From NCBI RefSeq assembly GCF_963678635.1, contig NC_087068.1:32552318-32616317 (forward strand): a stretch of 64,000 nt of DNA, read 5' to 3'. The notes under the pieces were generated by a model. It was given only the letters and a program-made list of their open reading frames with translations, searched no databases and was not told the origin of the DNA. Below are positions 53,969 to 64,000 of the stretch, one piece after another (position 1 is the stretch's first letter; each line of letters opens with the position of its first letter). Source of the DNA: Symsagittifera roscoffensis. Taxonomy: Eukaryota > Xenacoelomorpha > Acoela > Convolutidae. The position numbers and the translations under genes are program-made.

Positions 53969-54939
53969 GGGCAGGACTTTGATAGTGTTCAGCAAGCATA
54001 CAAAAGTCAGTAAAAAAATTAATTTTACAAAAACTAAGATAAAAATGGCAATAGAATAGAATTTGGCCAAAGCTTATATATTCCGTCGATTTCTTCAAAA
54101 TTTAGAACAAAAAAAATGCCGCTATTAAGGAAAGGCCTTTGAAACACTGACTACATTTTAAGGTTTCAAATTTTTAGTTTAGATATGACATTTTGATTAG
54201 GTCTTAGGAAAAATTTAAAAAACCCTTTTTTTTTTTCATTTTTGTTTCTAAAACTTGATCAAAATTTTGCATACAAAATTTGTTTGATCACCACGAAAAC
54301 TTGAAATAATTCAAAAACAATGTAAGTGTTTGTTTTTAAAATTTGTTTTTTTTTTGAAGACTTGCTTCACACACAATGTAAAGTAGAAAATTATTTATGT
54401 TTCAAGTATTAACACGTTTTGAGATTATAACGTTCTTATTTGAGGTTTGAGGTTTTGATTAAGTCCTAAGAAAACTAACAAGGTTTCTGAATTTTATCTA
54501 ATTACAACCATTGTTAATTACAAATTAAAAAAAAATTCAAGTTACAACGATCAATTAAAACGGTGCAATTTATTTTGGAGACACCTCTTTGAAACTAAAA
54601 AAAAACTAAAAAAATTTTGCCTCGGTCGTTACGCGCTTTTTTGCCGCATTTGCTTTGCTCTTTTTTAATCTTACATTAGCCAAAGACCCTCACTCCTGAA
54701 TTCTATGAAAATTCATCACAAATGGGAAATAATTTTAAGTTTGAGCTCATTGCATCAATTGTTTTCCAAATGGGGTTGGGATAAACATTTCGAAGAGCTC
54801 AACTAGTAAAAGACAATTGATCTGAATAAAAAAACGATGCATACATACGAGCGCGGATTTGGGATTCTTCCGAAGAGTGTGGGATTCAACGAAAAAAAAA
54901 TTATACAACAGTTAGTCTGCATTTGTTTGCGGCAAGTCT
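53969..54939. other. No recognisable gene
   Basis: AT-rich, homopolymer-rich; nothing supported on either strand. Confidence 0.4.
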
Positions 54940-55600
54940 GTCTATGACATCATGAACATTTATTTCCATTTCCTTGTGGATGTACACCAAAGCCAAACTC
55001 GGTAAGCAATATTTATTGATTCATTATAGATCAAAAATGGTTTTCTAGCGGCAGTTTCTAACTTGAGAAGAAGCGTTCAGCAGTGCAACTTGTTACGGGA
55101 AGGCTCGCTCCAATTTGGAGCAGTGCAAACGCGAATTGCTCTGTCGGTTTGTGACCAATTTTAGGATCATCAGTAAAAACTTTGGTAAAAAGCTGCACCA
55201 TATCTTTCTCCAGTTTTGGAACTCGCTCCCAAAAACGCCATCCTTCAGAACGCTCTGATACAGATTGACCCAGTCGTCAATATCCTCACCAGTTGTATCT
55301 TTCACCAAAATCCAGAAAGTAGGGAGCTTGCACACATCAGAGAAAGAGGCGGCAGCCGCTAAGAGTCCTTCCTTCAATTCGAACAGTACGAAGTGGAATT
55401 ATGGCAATGCTGGAAAAGGAGACAAAAATCGTTCAATTGTTCAACGGCTTTGGGGAGTGCCTACAGTTAGCTTCGTGCCCATCAATGAAATGAGAAACAC
55501 CGATCAACTGATTCGTGCGAGGTACTCACTGCAGTCTAAATTAAGACTTTCGCTGAAAAGCATCCGAATGCTTAACTGAGCTACGCAGGAGGGTGACAAC
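54940..55600 (-). pseudogene. hAT-superfamily transposase C-terminal relic
   Basis: Minus strand, three frames: IGVSHFIDGHEANCRHSP; GDxxDD-like TTGEDIDDWVNLYQSVL in frame 55377-55093; then LEKDMVQLFTKVFTDD, SLPVTSCTAERFFSS, and after a one-base change LALVYIHKEMEINVHDVIDR. PVTS(C/A)xAERxFS followed ~15-20 residues later by LA(L)xxIHxxxxxD is the hAT dimerisation (Dimer_Tnp_hAT) signature seen in ZMYM1-like domesticates and transposases. Several stops; dead. Confidence 0.65.
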
Positions 55601-56180
55601 ACGTGAAAAAAAATTCTAGTCCGATTGGTGGTACTTTCAATATATTGAGTTGGGTTGAGTCAATGGGCAGTTTAATGCAATTCTAAGACCGCTGGATGCT
55701 GCTCCTTGATGATTGCTTGTACGCCTGCTCGAAGACCAGACATTGTGGCTGCCCCATTGTAGCTCTATATAAATAACCAAGCAGGTGTCTCATAGTATAC
55801 TAGGTACCAAACTCGAGTCTGAAAGAGTACAAATTGAACACTCAAAGTTGGACTCATTTTCATGCCTAGATATTTCCCCTCCCTCTAAGTTTCAGAAAAA
55901 GCAAAGGAATTTGTATAGTCGTATCTTTATATGGTGTGGTCTACCAGTTGGCTTACTGTCCTCAGTTGTATAGATAAAACAAGGTATCTTGAACAAGTCT
56001 TGTTACTGTTTAATAAGCATAAATGATAGACAAATGGTTAAAGCCTGAAGCTAGATAGCAAGTATGGAGATATTATTCAAGCGGATAACACCTTCCCGGA
56101 TGCTCTCAAAGTTTTCAGTTGAAGGTTTTTTTTCTCAGTTTTTCTATCTCAGTTTACAATTCGGGTTGTGATCCCCGATT
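55601..56180. other. No recognisable gene
   Basis: Mixed composition; a 62-codon plus frame at 55785 is not supported. Confidence 0.4.
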
Positions 56181-57428
56181 CCCTCTCTCTCTATCTCTCT
56201 ATCTCTCTTCTCTCTCTCTCTCTCTCTTCTTTTAGTTTTTTTGTATTCTTCGTTTCCTTTCTTGTCTCCCACTCTGTTGTTGTTGCTATCCCCCACGCGG
56301 TCACTTGTTGGTCCTGTTGTTCGCGTATCGTTGCTCCCCGACGCGTCACCGGACAGTTCGGGTACCTGTTGTGAGGTATTTGTTGCTTGCGCCTCCATGT
56401 GGAAGTTTAGTTTTGTCAAGAAATCCAGGCATGCTCTTATTTGATTAGCATCCTTCCGCACGCTCTTTTTATTGCGTCTCAGTTTCTTTCTGTGACCAAT
56501 TGTATTGAGGGGCGCAGATTCAATCCTTGGCGCGTCGCCACTGTGATGAATCTATGGCGGGTGTAGTTTTCTGCTGTACAATGCTGTGTATTCGTCTGTC
56601 ATGATGCTGGTACTGTTCGTCATTGTTGTCGTGGACAAATATCTATTGCTAGAACCATTGGTCATCTTCGGCCAGTTTTGGGTCATACTTGGATACCTTT
56701 ATCATTAGTTTGATAGGCGTTAGGTACATTTTTGGTTCTTTTTGAACGCCATCGTGTCTTTTTGCCAGCGATTTGGTTTCTGTCTAGGTTTCTTTGCGAA
56801 CCGTTTCTTCCCCTTTTTCTCGACCTTCGTGTGTTTCTGTTGTAGTATTTTGAAGTTCTATTCCGATGGTGAAACCACCTTACTCGTAATTGTCCCGCTT
56901 AGTTTTGTCCCTTTCTTTGGTTCTAAATCGAAAAAAAAAATTCCATCGTTCTGACTTTTGCCATTTCTATTTGCCCTCTGAATGGGTTATCCTGTTTTCG
57001 AATTCTCCCTAGGTACTTCTGGTCTTGAAATGGTTGGCCAGACCGACGATATTTCGAGCATTCGTAGCCGGTTGTCGGTTGTGTTTTTCTGGCTTTCTTT
57101 TGTTCTCTTTGTCCACTATGTCCCTCGCGACTTCTCTGACTACCTGCACTACCCTCCTCTGGTTCTAGCACCCTCTGGGGCTTCAATTATCGCTCTTTCT
57201 GGAGTTTTGATTTCTCCCGGTTTCATTTTGCTAATATCCAATGTGTTTTTTTTTCCATTTTTTTCTATTAATGCGAGGCACAGAATTTTTTGTTATGGTT
57301 GTTTTATCTGGGAAATCTCGAAGGTAACTTGTTTTAAGGTCAGCGGAATTTTGTCGAGTTTCTTTAAAATTTGAGTTTACCCTTTGATCAGTTTTGTTTT
57401 TTAATTTGACGTGTTTGGGCCGTACCAC
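56144..57428 (-). pseudogene. Decayed coding remnants downstream of a Gypsy pol relic
   Basis: Minus-strand frames 57428-57231 (VPRINRKKWKKK), 57186-56923 (Lys/Arg/Gln-rich) and 56461-56144 (IRACLDFLTKLNFHMEAQAT then a (CT)n-coded Arg/Glu run). Composition is less AT-rich than surroundings. They may be the integrase tail or gag of the adjoining Gypsy relic; no domain is certain. Confidence 0.3.
56181..56230. repeat. (CT)n microsatellite, imperfect
   Basis: CTCTCTCTCTATCTCTCTAT...TCTCTCTCTCTCTCTC over ~50 bp. It encodes an RERERE run in the minus-strand frame crossing it. Confidence 0.9.
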
Positions 57429-57938
57429 TTTGTCTGCGTGTTTCTATAGGCTTGTCAATCCTTTCACTCGGACTTTATTTTATATTGGTTAAATCGTTTA
57501 GCACTATGTTGGCCAGAAATTATAGCTCTGAATTGGAAGCGGTTATTTCTGCAACGACAAATACTTGGTTCCAAATGCTAAATGGCATCGCCGAATTGAC
57601 GAGATTTTGCGATATGTAATCAATCAAACCCATTTTTGAGCGGATTTTTGTCGAGTTTCTGTAAAACTTGAGTTTACACTTTGATCAGTTTTGTATTTTA
57701 ATTTGACGTGTTGGGGCCGTACCACTTTGTCTGCGTGTTTCTATAGGCTTGTCAATCCTTTCACTCGGAGCTTATTTTTTATTGGTTAAATCGTTAAGCA
57801 CTATGTTGGCCAGAAATTCTAGCTATGAATTGACAGCGGTTTTTTTGCAACGACGAACACTTGGTTCCAAATGCTAAATGGCATCGCCGAGTTGACGGGA
57901 TTTTGTGATATGTAACCAATCAATTCCATTTTTGAGCC
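57348..57938. repeat. Tandem duplication, about 296-bp unit
   Basis: 57348-57643 and 57644-57938 align end to end with roughly one difference per 10-15 bases and small indels. Shared blocks include GTACCACTTTGTCTGCGTGT, TTGTCAATCCTTTCACTCGG and TGCTAAATGGCATCGCCGA. Older than the Polinton duplications by divergence. On the minus strand it contains fragments continuing the Gypsy pol relic. Confidence 0.88.
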
Positions 57939-57948
57939 CGCCAATTGT

Positions 57949-58645
57949 TTATGTCAAAATTAAAAGGCAAATGCGGTCATTACATCTAATTAATTGCGAT
58001 TGGACTGCTTTCGATTTCGTTAATGCACTCAGCGCACTCAGAGGTGATTGATGATCAGTGATGATCGTAATTGACTTGCCATAAAGATAATAATTAAAAT
58101 GTTCTACCGCCCAAGCTTTCTCTAGTAACGCGAGCTCATTAGTAGAGTATTTTTTTCGCAATTGTTTGAGAATTCTGATGCATATGAAACTGGAACCCAA
58201 CCTTCTAAAGAAAAATGTTGCAACTCTGCTGCTAGTCCGATTGTACATGCCTCCCTCACATTCTTCTTCTAAGCTTTGATCAAAGCGCTTGTTGTCGACA
58301 ATTTTTTTCACAAATTTTTTGAGTTTTTAAATTTTTTTTACCAGGATCATCAATCCGTTTGAACAATTTTTGTGTGTTTTTAGGAGTCATCTGATTAGTC
58401 CATGTCTGCTGCTAGATTTGGAAAGTACTTGGTTAAATAGAGTGAAACTTTAAGGCTGCTTAAATAGTATGAAGGGATTTAATTTTTCGATCGCTTGTCT
58501 TTTTTAATTAAGGGTCTTGTGCTTTTTTCTTAAGTTTGAACTCCCACTCTTCTGTTTTATTAGACACAAAGTTACATTTGGTCCAGGATATAGCGAGGTT
58601 TTCTGTAATAAGTTTATCTCGTACAGTTTTTGGTGCTGGTTGTGC
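57949..58645 (-). pseudogene. Ty3/Gypsy RT thumb-RNase H relic
   Basis: Minus strand. 58645-58320 in broken frames reads SLTKYFPNLAADMD and HTKIVQTD, the RT-end 'FLGL..YY..F....' and 'K..FxWT' motifs. 58311-57949 reads KYSTNELALLEKAWAVEHFN then YYLYGKSITIITDHQSPLSA, the RNase H E and D-H motifs. It ends abruptly at 58646, where the third Polinton block begins, marking a breakpoint. Confidence 0.75.
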
Positions 58646-58646
58646 T

Positions 58647-59819
58647 TAACGGAACTAAGTATCTGCTTATATTTGACAATTCTTGTGAAGAATTTTTGAA
58701 TTCCAAACAATTTGAAAATTTTGCCACTGCTGGGAGACACAGGGGTCTGATTTCATTTTACATCAAACGCCATTTGTTTCATCAAAGCAATTTGGCAGAG
58801 ATGTAGAATTACAAAATACACTTATAATCAGGGATGTCGAATACTCGGATTTTTTGATATTCGTTATTCGCCGCGGCCCAACTATTCGATATTCGACTTC
58901 GGCCGAATAGTGCCCTTACTATTCGGATTCGGCTTCGGCCAAATGTTACTACTCGAACAACTATTCGGATATTTGGTTATTTTCCCAAAAAACTTAGCAT
59001 AAAAGTTTGATACTACAAATTCTATAAAAAGTATTGAACATAGCATTTTTCAAGTAGAATTGGCTGGGACTTGCGTAATAATGTAAAAATCGCGGGAGTG
59101 AGTAAATGTTAAAAATCAGTCACAACTCACAACCCAGTTTTTCGAGCTAAATCGACTGAGATCGCTAAAATCTTCCTTCCGTTTTTCTACCACCTCGATA
59201 TTCCACAAGAAACTTTTCATGCCATATCGCCACTCCTTTTTCTTTTCTATACTCGCACTCGGCAGCGACATCAGACTCTTCTACATTAGCCATCTTAAAA
59301 AAAAACAGAAAAATATTGTGAAACAAAACAGTAAACCAATATTCGGAATATTCGGGTTTTTTAGCAGTGGACCCTGGATTATTCGGTATTCGGCAAAAAA
59401 AAAAATATTCGGATTCGATATTCGGATTTCAAAATTTTAATATTCGGATTCGGCTTCGAAATGCCGAATACTCGGTATTCGGGTCGAATACTCGGATTCG
59501 AATCGATATCCCTGCTTATAATCTTGTTCAACTCACCGACAGATGTTTTACAAATCAATACAATAAGTCAACAACTAGGTCTAGGATCTCAATTGAAAGT
59601 ATGGTATCAGGATGCAACATCAGTTTCTTATGGTCTTTTACTTAATGATTTAACCCCAAAAACAGTTGATTCACTAAGGTTTTGCTCTAATAGTGGCTCA
59701 GTTCAGACACAATTTGACTAGCCAGGTGGAATAGTGTCAAAAATTTTAGACGCTGAGTACACAATACGTCTCAATTCATTCAATATTTCAAACAATTTCC
59801 CTAGAACCTTGGGAATGAA
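58647..59819 (+). pseudogene. Polinton packaging ATPase, third copy, 5'-truncated and interrupted
   Basis: Begins just before Walker B (TKYLLIFDNSCEE; the second Asp of the DD pair is Asn here), so Walker A is absent. After ATAGRHRGLISFYIK and HQSNLAEM the coding is split by the hAT MITE (58829-59514) and resumes LFNSPTDVLQINTISQQLG. Confidence 0.8.
58829..59514. mobile_element. hAT-type MITE, 686 bp, with 8-bp target-site duplication
   Basis: Ends CAGGGATGTCGA... and ...TCGATATCCCTG are inverted repeats beginning CAGGG. Flanks are CTTATAAT at 58821-58828 and CTTATAAT at 59515-59522, an exact 8-bp duplication. CAGGG ends plus 8-bp TSD are diagnostic of hAT. The first ~130 and last ~170 bp are filled with ATTCGG/CCGAAT words in both orientations. 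No transposase. Confidence 0.93.
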
Positions 59820-59963
59820 GACGTAGTAAAATACCGAAAAAAAATTCAGAACTAACGCAAAAAAGAACTCCTCTACACAAAATAATAATTATTTCAAGTT
59901 CAACTGAAGGATTACAATTGATATCTCTCATCATCCCTTTTGTCATTAAATGATTGACATAGG

Positions 59964-60375
59964 ATGGAACAATTTGTTTTAGTTCCGTACTCAGTTGATC
60001 AATCACAAAGTACACTTCAAAGAAAAAAAAAATTGGAACAAAAACAAGAAAAAGAGGAGATTGCACAAAAAAATTTTGATTCTTTTTACAGTGCTGTAAA
60101 TGCGAGGTATGAAACTAGTTACAATTAGCACCTCTATGATTTATTTTTGAATTTTGCTAGAATTAAACTCAGCCAATCCGAAAAAATTTTATTGGATAAC
60201 CGAGATACAAAAGAATCTATCGTAGAATTTGTGTGTGCCCTAAAGCAAAAAAAACACCAATTTTCCAGATAATCGATTGACTATTTTGGAAGCAACTCAA
60301 CTACCACCTAAACTTGTTATTAACAAGAACGCCGAAACAAAAGACAGAGGAACTTGGTTACTTTTCAAAATATGA
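59964..60375 (+). pseudogene. Small charged Polinton protein, third copy
   Basis: Same as 39444-39848 with an ATG at 59964 and the K/E/Q-rich run; more frame damage (an extra A in the AAAAAAAA run near 60250). Confidence 0.6.
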
Positions 60376-60455
60376 AAAGGTAAGACTAAACTGATTGTAC
60401 TCTAGGGGTTGAGCTGCGTAGGGTTTAACTCGAAACTTTATCAAAAAAGAAAGTA

Positions 60456-60920
60456 CAACAAATCTTTTAAAGCAAGACATCGTATACAATATTTGGTCCA
60501 CCAATCAGGCGTTTCCGAAGACTTCAAGCTTTTTCCAAATATACCAATGAAATCTGGTGTATGGACTTGGCTTTTGTAGACAAGTTAGCTAGTCAAAACA
60601 ATGGAGTCAAGTATTTTTTATTTGCTGTTTATATTTTTTTAAAGTTCAAACAACGAAAACAAAGTAAGCGAAAGACACTTTACAAGCTTTTAAGAAAAAA
60701 ATTTCTCAAAAAAAACACTCCTGAAACTCTTTGGATTGATTAGTTACCAGAAAAGTTTGAAAATATTTTATATTTTTCGCCACCCAAAATTTTATTTATA
60801 GTGCACCTGGGTTATCCTTGCCGATTACCTGTGAGTTGTTGATTGATATTGATGATATTCAGTCACCGGATAAGTTTAAAAATATATATCAAAGATATAC
60901 CTCTTTCTGGAGATTGAATG
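60456..60920 (+). pseudogene. Truncated Polinton integrase, third copy
   Basis: YTNEIWCMDLAFVDKLASQN present; a stop follows TLWID as in the other copies, then the same foreign continuation (FENILYFSPPKILF). The deletion therefore predates all duplications. Confidence 0.8.
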
Positions 60921-62185
60921 CAAATTGTAATTATATTTTTACTTTTATGATTTTTCTACATGTTTTTTGACGCGAAGCGTTTTTCTACATGTATTTCACG
61001 CGTGCCCAAACAAAGCTATGAAAATTGCCTGTACAAAAATCTAAACTTGCAGACGCTTTCTTAGCAAAACTAAACTGACACGCCTGATGGCTCCAAAAAT
61101 AGTCATTTGAAGTCTACAGCAGTTTTGTTGACGCTAATTTTGAAATCACATTTTCAATAATCAGCTGACTGGAAAAAAAATATTTTAAAACTGCAGTGCC
61201 CTTTGCCTGGTTTTGCCGTTGAGATTGTGCAATTTTTTGTGGTCAAATTTTACAGCAAGAAAAAATTCTTTGTTTGATGTTTTTGCGGCCAGATTTGTCG
61301 GTTCAAAATTATTGAAATCATACCCTCATTTTGTGAGATATTTCTCCTTTTTTACCAAATAACGGGCGGAAAAGCTTGCAGGGTACAACATTCAATACCA
61401 CTCAGCCTTTGAATTTTTTTGTAGACGAAGAAATTCGTTACTTGGTACCAAATGGGAGATAGTTGTCCTTATGCTCTGTTTCGAGTTTTGTGGAATTTGT
61501 TGACAAAAAATTTAAATTCCGAAATTGTGGAAATTTTTTTGTTCCCTGTTTTAATCAAAAAATCACTTAGGCTATTTCTGATCAATCAAACTTTTTTCAA
61601 ATAGAAAAGTTCTCTTCACATTTTATTTTACGTTTTTTGGCTTCGATTGGCTGAGTGTAAAACTCAGTACTTCAACTTAAATGGCGACTCTTTAAATGCC
61701 AGTTATATGCGTGGTTTTGCGAACCAACCTAGAGGATTTCCGGTGAGATAAAATTATTAGTTATGTCTTTGTTGAAAAAAAACCGTTTCATTTTTTTAAC
61801 GTAAAACTAGGCACCTCAAGTAATCATCAGGTTGAGTCGAAAAAATTTTAGCAACACCATCTAGGCTGAGAGACCAGCAAGCTTGAAAATGGTTAAGGTA
61901 TTTCTCGACGTTGAAGGAAATAGGCTGACAGTTTTTTGTTTTTTGCCTAATTTTGAGCCATTAAAGCGAGCAAACAGGTTTCGTTTTCCGGTTGCCAGAG
62001 TAAATTTTTTTAATGAAAATTGTGAAAAAACCCGCCGCAAGATCATTAGAAAAACATAGGAAATATTTGTTGCAATTTTTAATTTTTTTTTTGTTCCAAA
62101 ATTTTGACGTGGCGTGCTTTCAACTTATTACCACGCACAAAAAAAAAGATAAATACAATGTTGTCAAAAATCGCTACTGATATCT
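60921..62185 (+). other. Non-coding tail of the third block
   Basis: Parallel to 40385-41240 and 46149-46484. Where unit A has the 43-bp palindrome, this copy has GACGTGGCGTGCTTTCAACTT, a different sequence with only short inverted arms (GCGTG/CACGC). Confidence 0.5.
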
Positions 62186-62189
62186 ATGG

Positions 62190-62613
62190 AGTTGTATGAC
62201 AAGCATTTTTCCATTTTATGGAATTTATAATTATTATTTGCTGACGATACAAAAATTATTGGAAATTGGTTTGACCTTGCTTCGATTCAAACGGATTTAA
62301 GCAAGGCAATCACCTGGGCAGCATAAAACAGAATTGACTTCAGTTTTGAGAAATTTGAACAAATAAGATTTCAAAAATCAAACGAGCGTTACCCTTCAAG
62401 TGATTTTTTATCTATTAATGGAGAACAAATAGTTTTGAAAGACACCGTGAAAGACCTTGATGTTTGGTGCATTTTCAAAATGTCATGGGTATATCACATC
62501 ACCAAAAGACTCAGAAAAGCAAACATGCAATTTAATTTTTTTATGCATCTCCAGTTTGGTTTGCAACTAAAAACCAATATAAGCGAAAAGAAAAATTTCA
62601 ACGACGATGCTTA
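62190..62613 (+). pseudogene. Non-LTR reverse transcriptase fragment, unit C
   Basis: LLFADDTKIIGNWFDLASIQ with FADD kept; stops occur before FADD and at TWAA-stop-NRIDF. KDTVKDLDVWCIFKMSWVYH shows G-to-D in the DLGV motif. Dead copy. Confidence 0.75.
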
Positions 62614-64000
62614 AAATGGGGTTACAAATAACATGAAATGAATGATGAGGATAATGTTTTGTACTTGAATAAAAGCAAACTGATGCCAATTTCACTGACG
62701 TACTCAGTAACGATTTAATTTTGCTTTTTAAGATTCGTATTAACGAGTTGCCATAAACATTTAAATACTCGCTTTATCCAGATTCATGGTTTTAAATTTT
62801 ATTTTACTAACTTTGTTATTAATGACTAAGAGCAACTAATCCCCTGTCTTGCGGGTATAGTTCAATGTTCTTATTATTACTATAATTATTATTCAAAATT
62901 TTTAAAATTCTCTTGAACAAATTCACTGCGGTTGGAATATCGGTGATTTTTTTTCTGCCAATGATACTATGTCCGTGCTTATTTTTGCCGTTTAGATGGC
63001 AAATCATGTTATGGCTAAATAATTAAAAGGGCGCAAAAAACCCAATTTTATGACAAATTTTGATCATATCCCGCATGATTTTTTGCAAAAGTATGCTGCC
63101 GCGACAAAAAATGAGAATCATCTAAATCCATAAACTAATCTTTGAAAGAAAAACATATTTATTTCATCAATTTTGCTAAAACGTTGGCTTCGAATTTTCA
63201 AAAATTATCTTCTTGCTTTGACATAAAAGTCAGTGTTTCGTCATAAATATATAAAAAAAAATTTTTCGTGAAATGTAAGTCGTACAATTTTTGTATATGG
63301 AAACTGTATGAATAAATTTTTTTAGTGGCGACAAAAAAAATTATTTCCGAATTGATTGTGAAAATGTTTTTAAAACTTAATTGTCAATGTTTCAACCGCA
63401 AAACAAGTTTTTTTGCAGACAAAAAAAATAAATTATTTTTATGTACATAACGTAGTCCTGGATACAAAAAAAGCTGGCTTTTTTGTTTTACTGGTTAAAT
63501 TTTTTTACAAAACATTTAAAACGCCCATTTCTTTTTGATAGCGTGATTACGTATGCCATGATCAATGCTCGAATAATTGAAATTTCAAAATTTCAAAGTT
63601 TCCATCCTTGAAAAAATTTGCGGAAATCGCAAAGCATGATACTTCCTCTGTATCATTTGATTAAGACAACGCTAAAACCATTCAGTTTGTCTTCTATGCA
63701 TTGCAAATGCAAGACCGCGCAAATTTTGTTGACTCTGGTTTCGAGTAAACCAAGGTCTTTGTGGCTGTGTTTGTTTACAAGCACAATCCAAAAATTAAAA
63801 ATTAAAAGAAATTTTGGTTTATTCAAATAAAAATCAAATTTTTTGCGTATCAAAAAGTTCTAGTCATACAAATTCCTTGCATGAAAAATCACAAACTTCA
63901 TGAAACTTTTCATGCATTTTTTGTTTTTTCATGAAGTTGCTTGAAAATTGAATGAACAGCACTTTTCCATATGTAAAAAATGTATGATTATCATTTTTGG
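62614..64000 (+). other. AT-rich non-coding part of unit C
   Basis: Matches unit A/B non-coding DNA; no gene. Confidence 0.45.

Larger units (their letters stand above)
58647..62105 (+). repeat. Third, diverged copy of the Polinton block
   Basis: Matches 38825-41240 (and 43733-46484) from TAACGGAACTAAGTATCTGC onward with scattered substitutions and indels, plus a 694-bp insertion. It continues past the block into the 46149-46484 flank and then the non-LTR unit, so Polinton block and LINE unit were already joined when this larger segment was duplicated. Confidence 0.9.
62186..64000 (+). mobile_element. Non-LTR retrotransposon-derived unit C, continues off the window
   Basis: Starts with TGGAGTTGTATGACAAGC as unit B does and follows units A/B to the window end, with a ~240-bp deletion near 62740. 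It is more diverged from A and B than they are from each other. Confidence 0.75.

Noticed and set aside
56144-56461. Arg/Glu-rich 105-codon ORF as a possible RNA-binding protein
   Set aside because: The RERERE run is a translated (CT)n microsatellite.
58829-59514. ATTCGG-rich segment as a simple microsatellite
   Set aside because: It is bounded by CAGGG inverted repeats and an exact 8-bp target duplication, so it is an inserted element.
1-64000. CRISPR arrays, prokaryotic operons, phage or plasmid modules
   Set aside because: None seen; the repeats are dispersed or tandem transposon-derived DNA and the coding context is eukaryotic.

Overview
The window looks like a transposon graveyard from an invertebrate metazoan nuclear genome. 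It is AT-rich, all recognisable long reading frames belong to mobile elements, and the only candidate host sequence is a short cluster of GC-rich, intron-split exons around 26.4-27.6 kb. Those exons include a GHGG-type repeat resembling the Mind-bomb SH3_15 repeat. The species cannot be fixed from the sequence. No rRNA, tRNA, CRISPR or prokaryotic operon structure was seen.

Layout. (1) 1-12.5 kb, minus strand: most of an env-bearing Ty3/Gypsy LTR retrotransposon. In transcription order it carries a small basic ORF, a 2092-residue Gag-protease-RT-RNase H frame, an integrase frame (one-base break in an A-run between them), two tiny hydrophobic ORFs, a methionine-free P/T/S-rich frame, and an Env-like frame with a signal peptide and one in-frame stop that runs off the left edge. 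(2) 12.5-15.4 kb: short repeats and a BEL/Pao integrase-tail relic. (3) 15.4-26.0 kb: two nested LTR retrotransposons. A decayed Gypsy element (LTRs near 15387-15668 and 25755-26027) is split by a younger 4.3-kb element (16862-21161). The younger one kept gag and integrase but lost protease, RT and RNase H. A small Polinton DNA-polymerase fragment also lies inside the outer element. (4) 26.4-27.6 kb: host-like exons.

(5) 28.8-46.5 kb: remains of a Polinton/Maverick. A decayed protein-primed family B DNA polymerase (minus strand) contains an internal 2.05-kb head-to-tail duplication. A plus-strand block with packaging ATPase, a small charged protein and a truncated retroviral-type integrase is present twice as an apparently identical 4908-bp tandem repeat. 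(6) 46.5-52.4 kb: two tandem, diverged copies (offset 2955 bp) of a unit carrying a non-LTR reverse-transcriptase fragment with an FADD motif. (7) 52.4-58.6 kb: a TIR element, a hAT transposase relic, a (CT)n tract, a 296-bp tandem duplication and a Gypsy RT/RNase H relic. (8) 58.65-64 kb: a third, diverged copy of the ATPase-integrase block joined to the same non-LTR unit, interrupted by a clean 686-bp hAT-type MITE with an 8-bp target-site duplication.

The genes do not form a host pathway; they are parts of independent replicating elements. The most informative points are the unusual gene complement of the env-bearing element, the layered duplications of an already broken Polinton, the RT-less retrotransposon with a CRE/TATA promoter in its LTR, and the MITE that dates one duplication.
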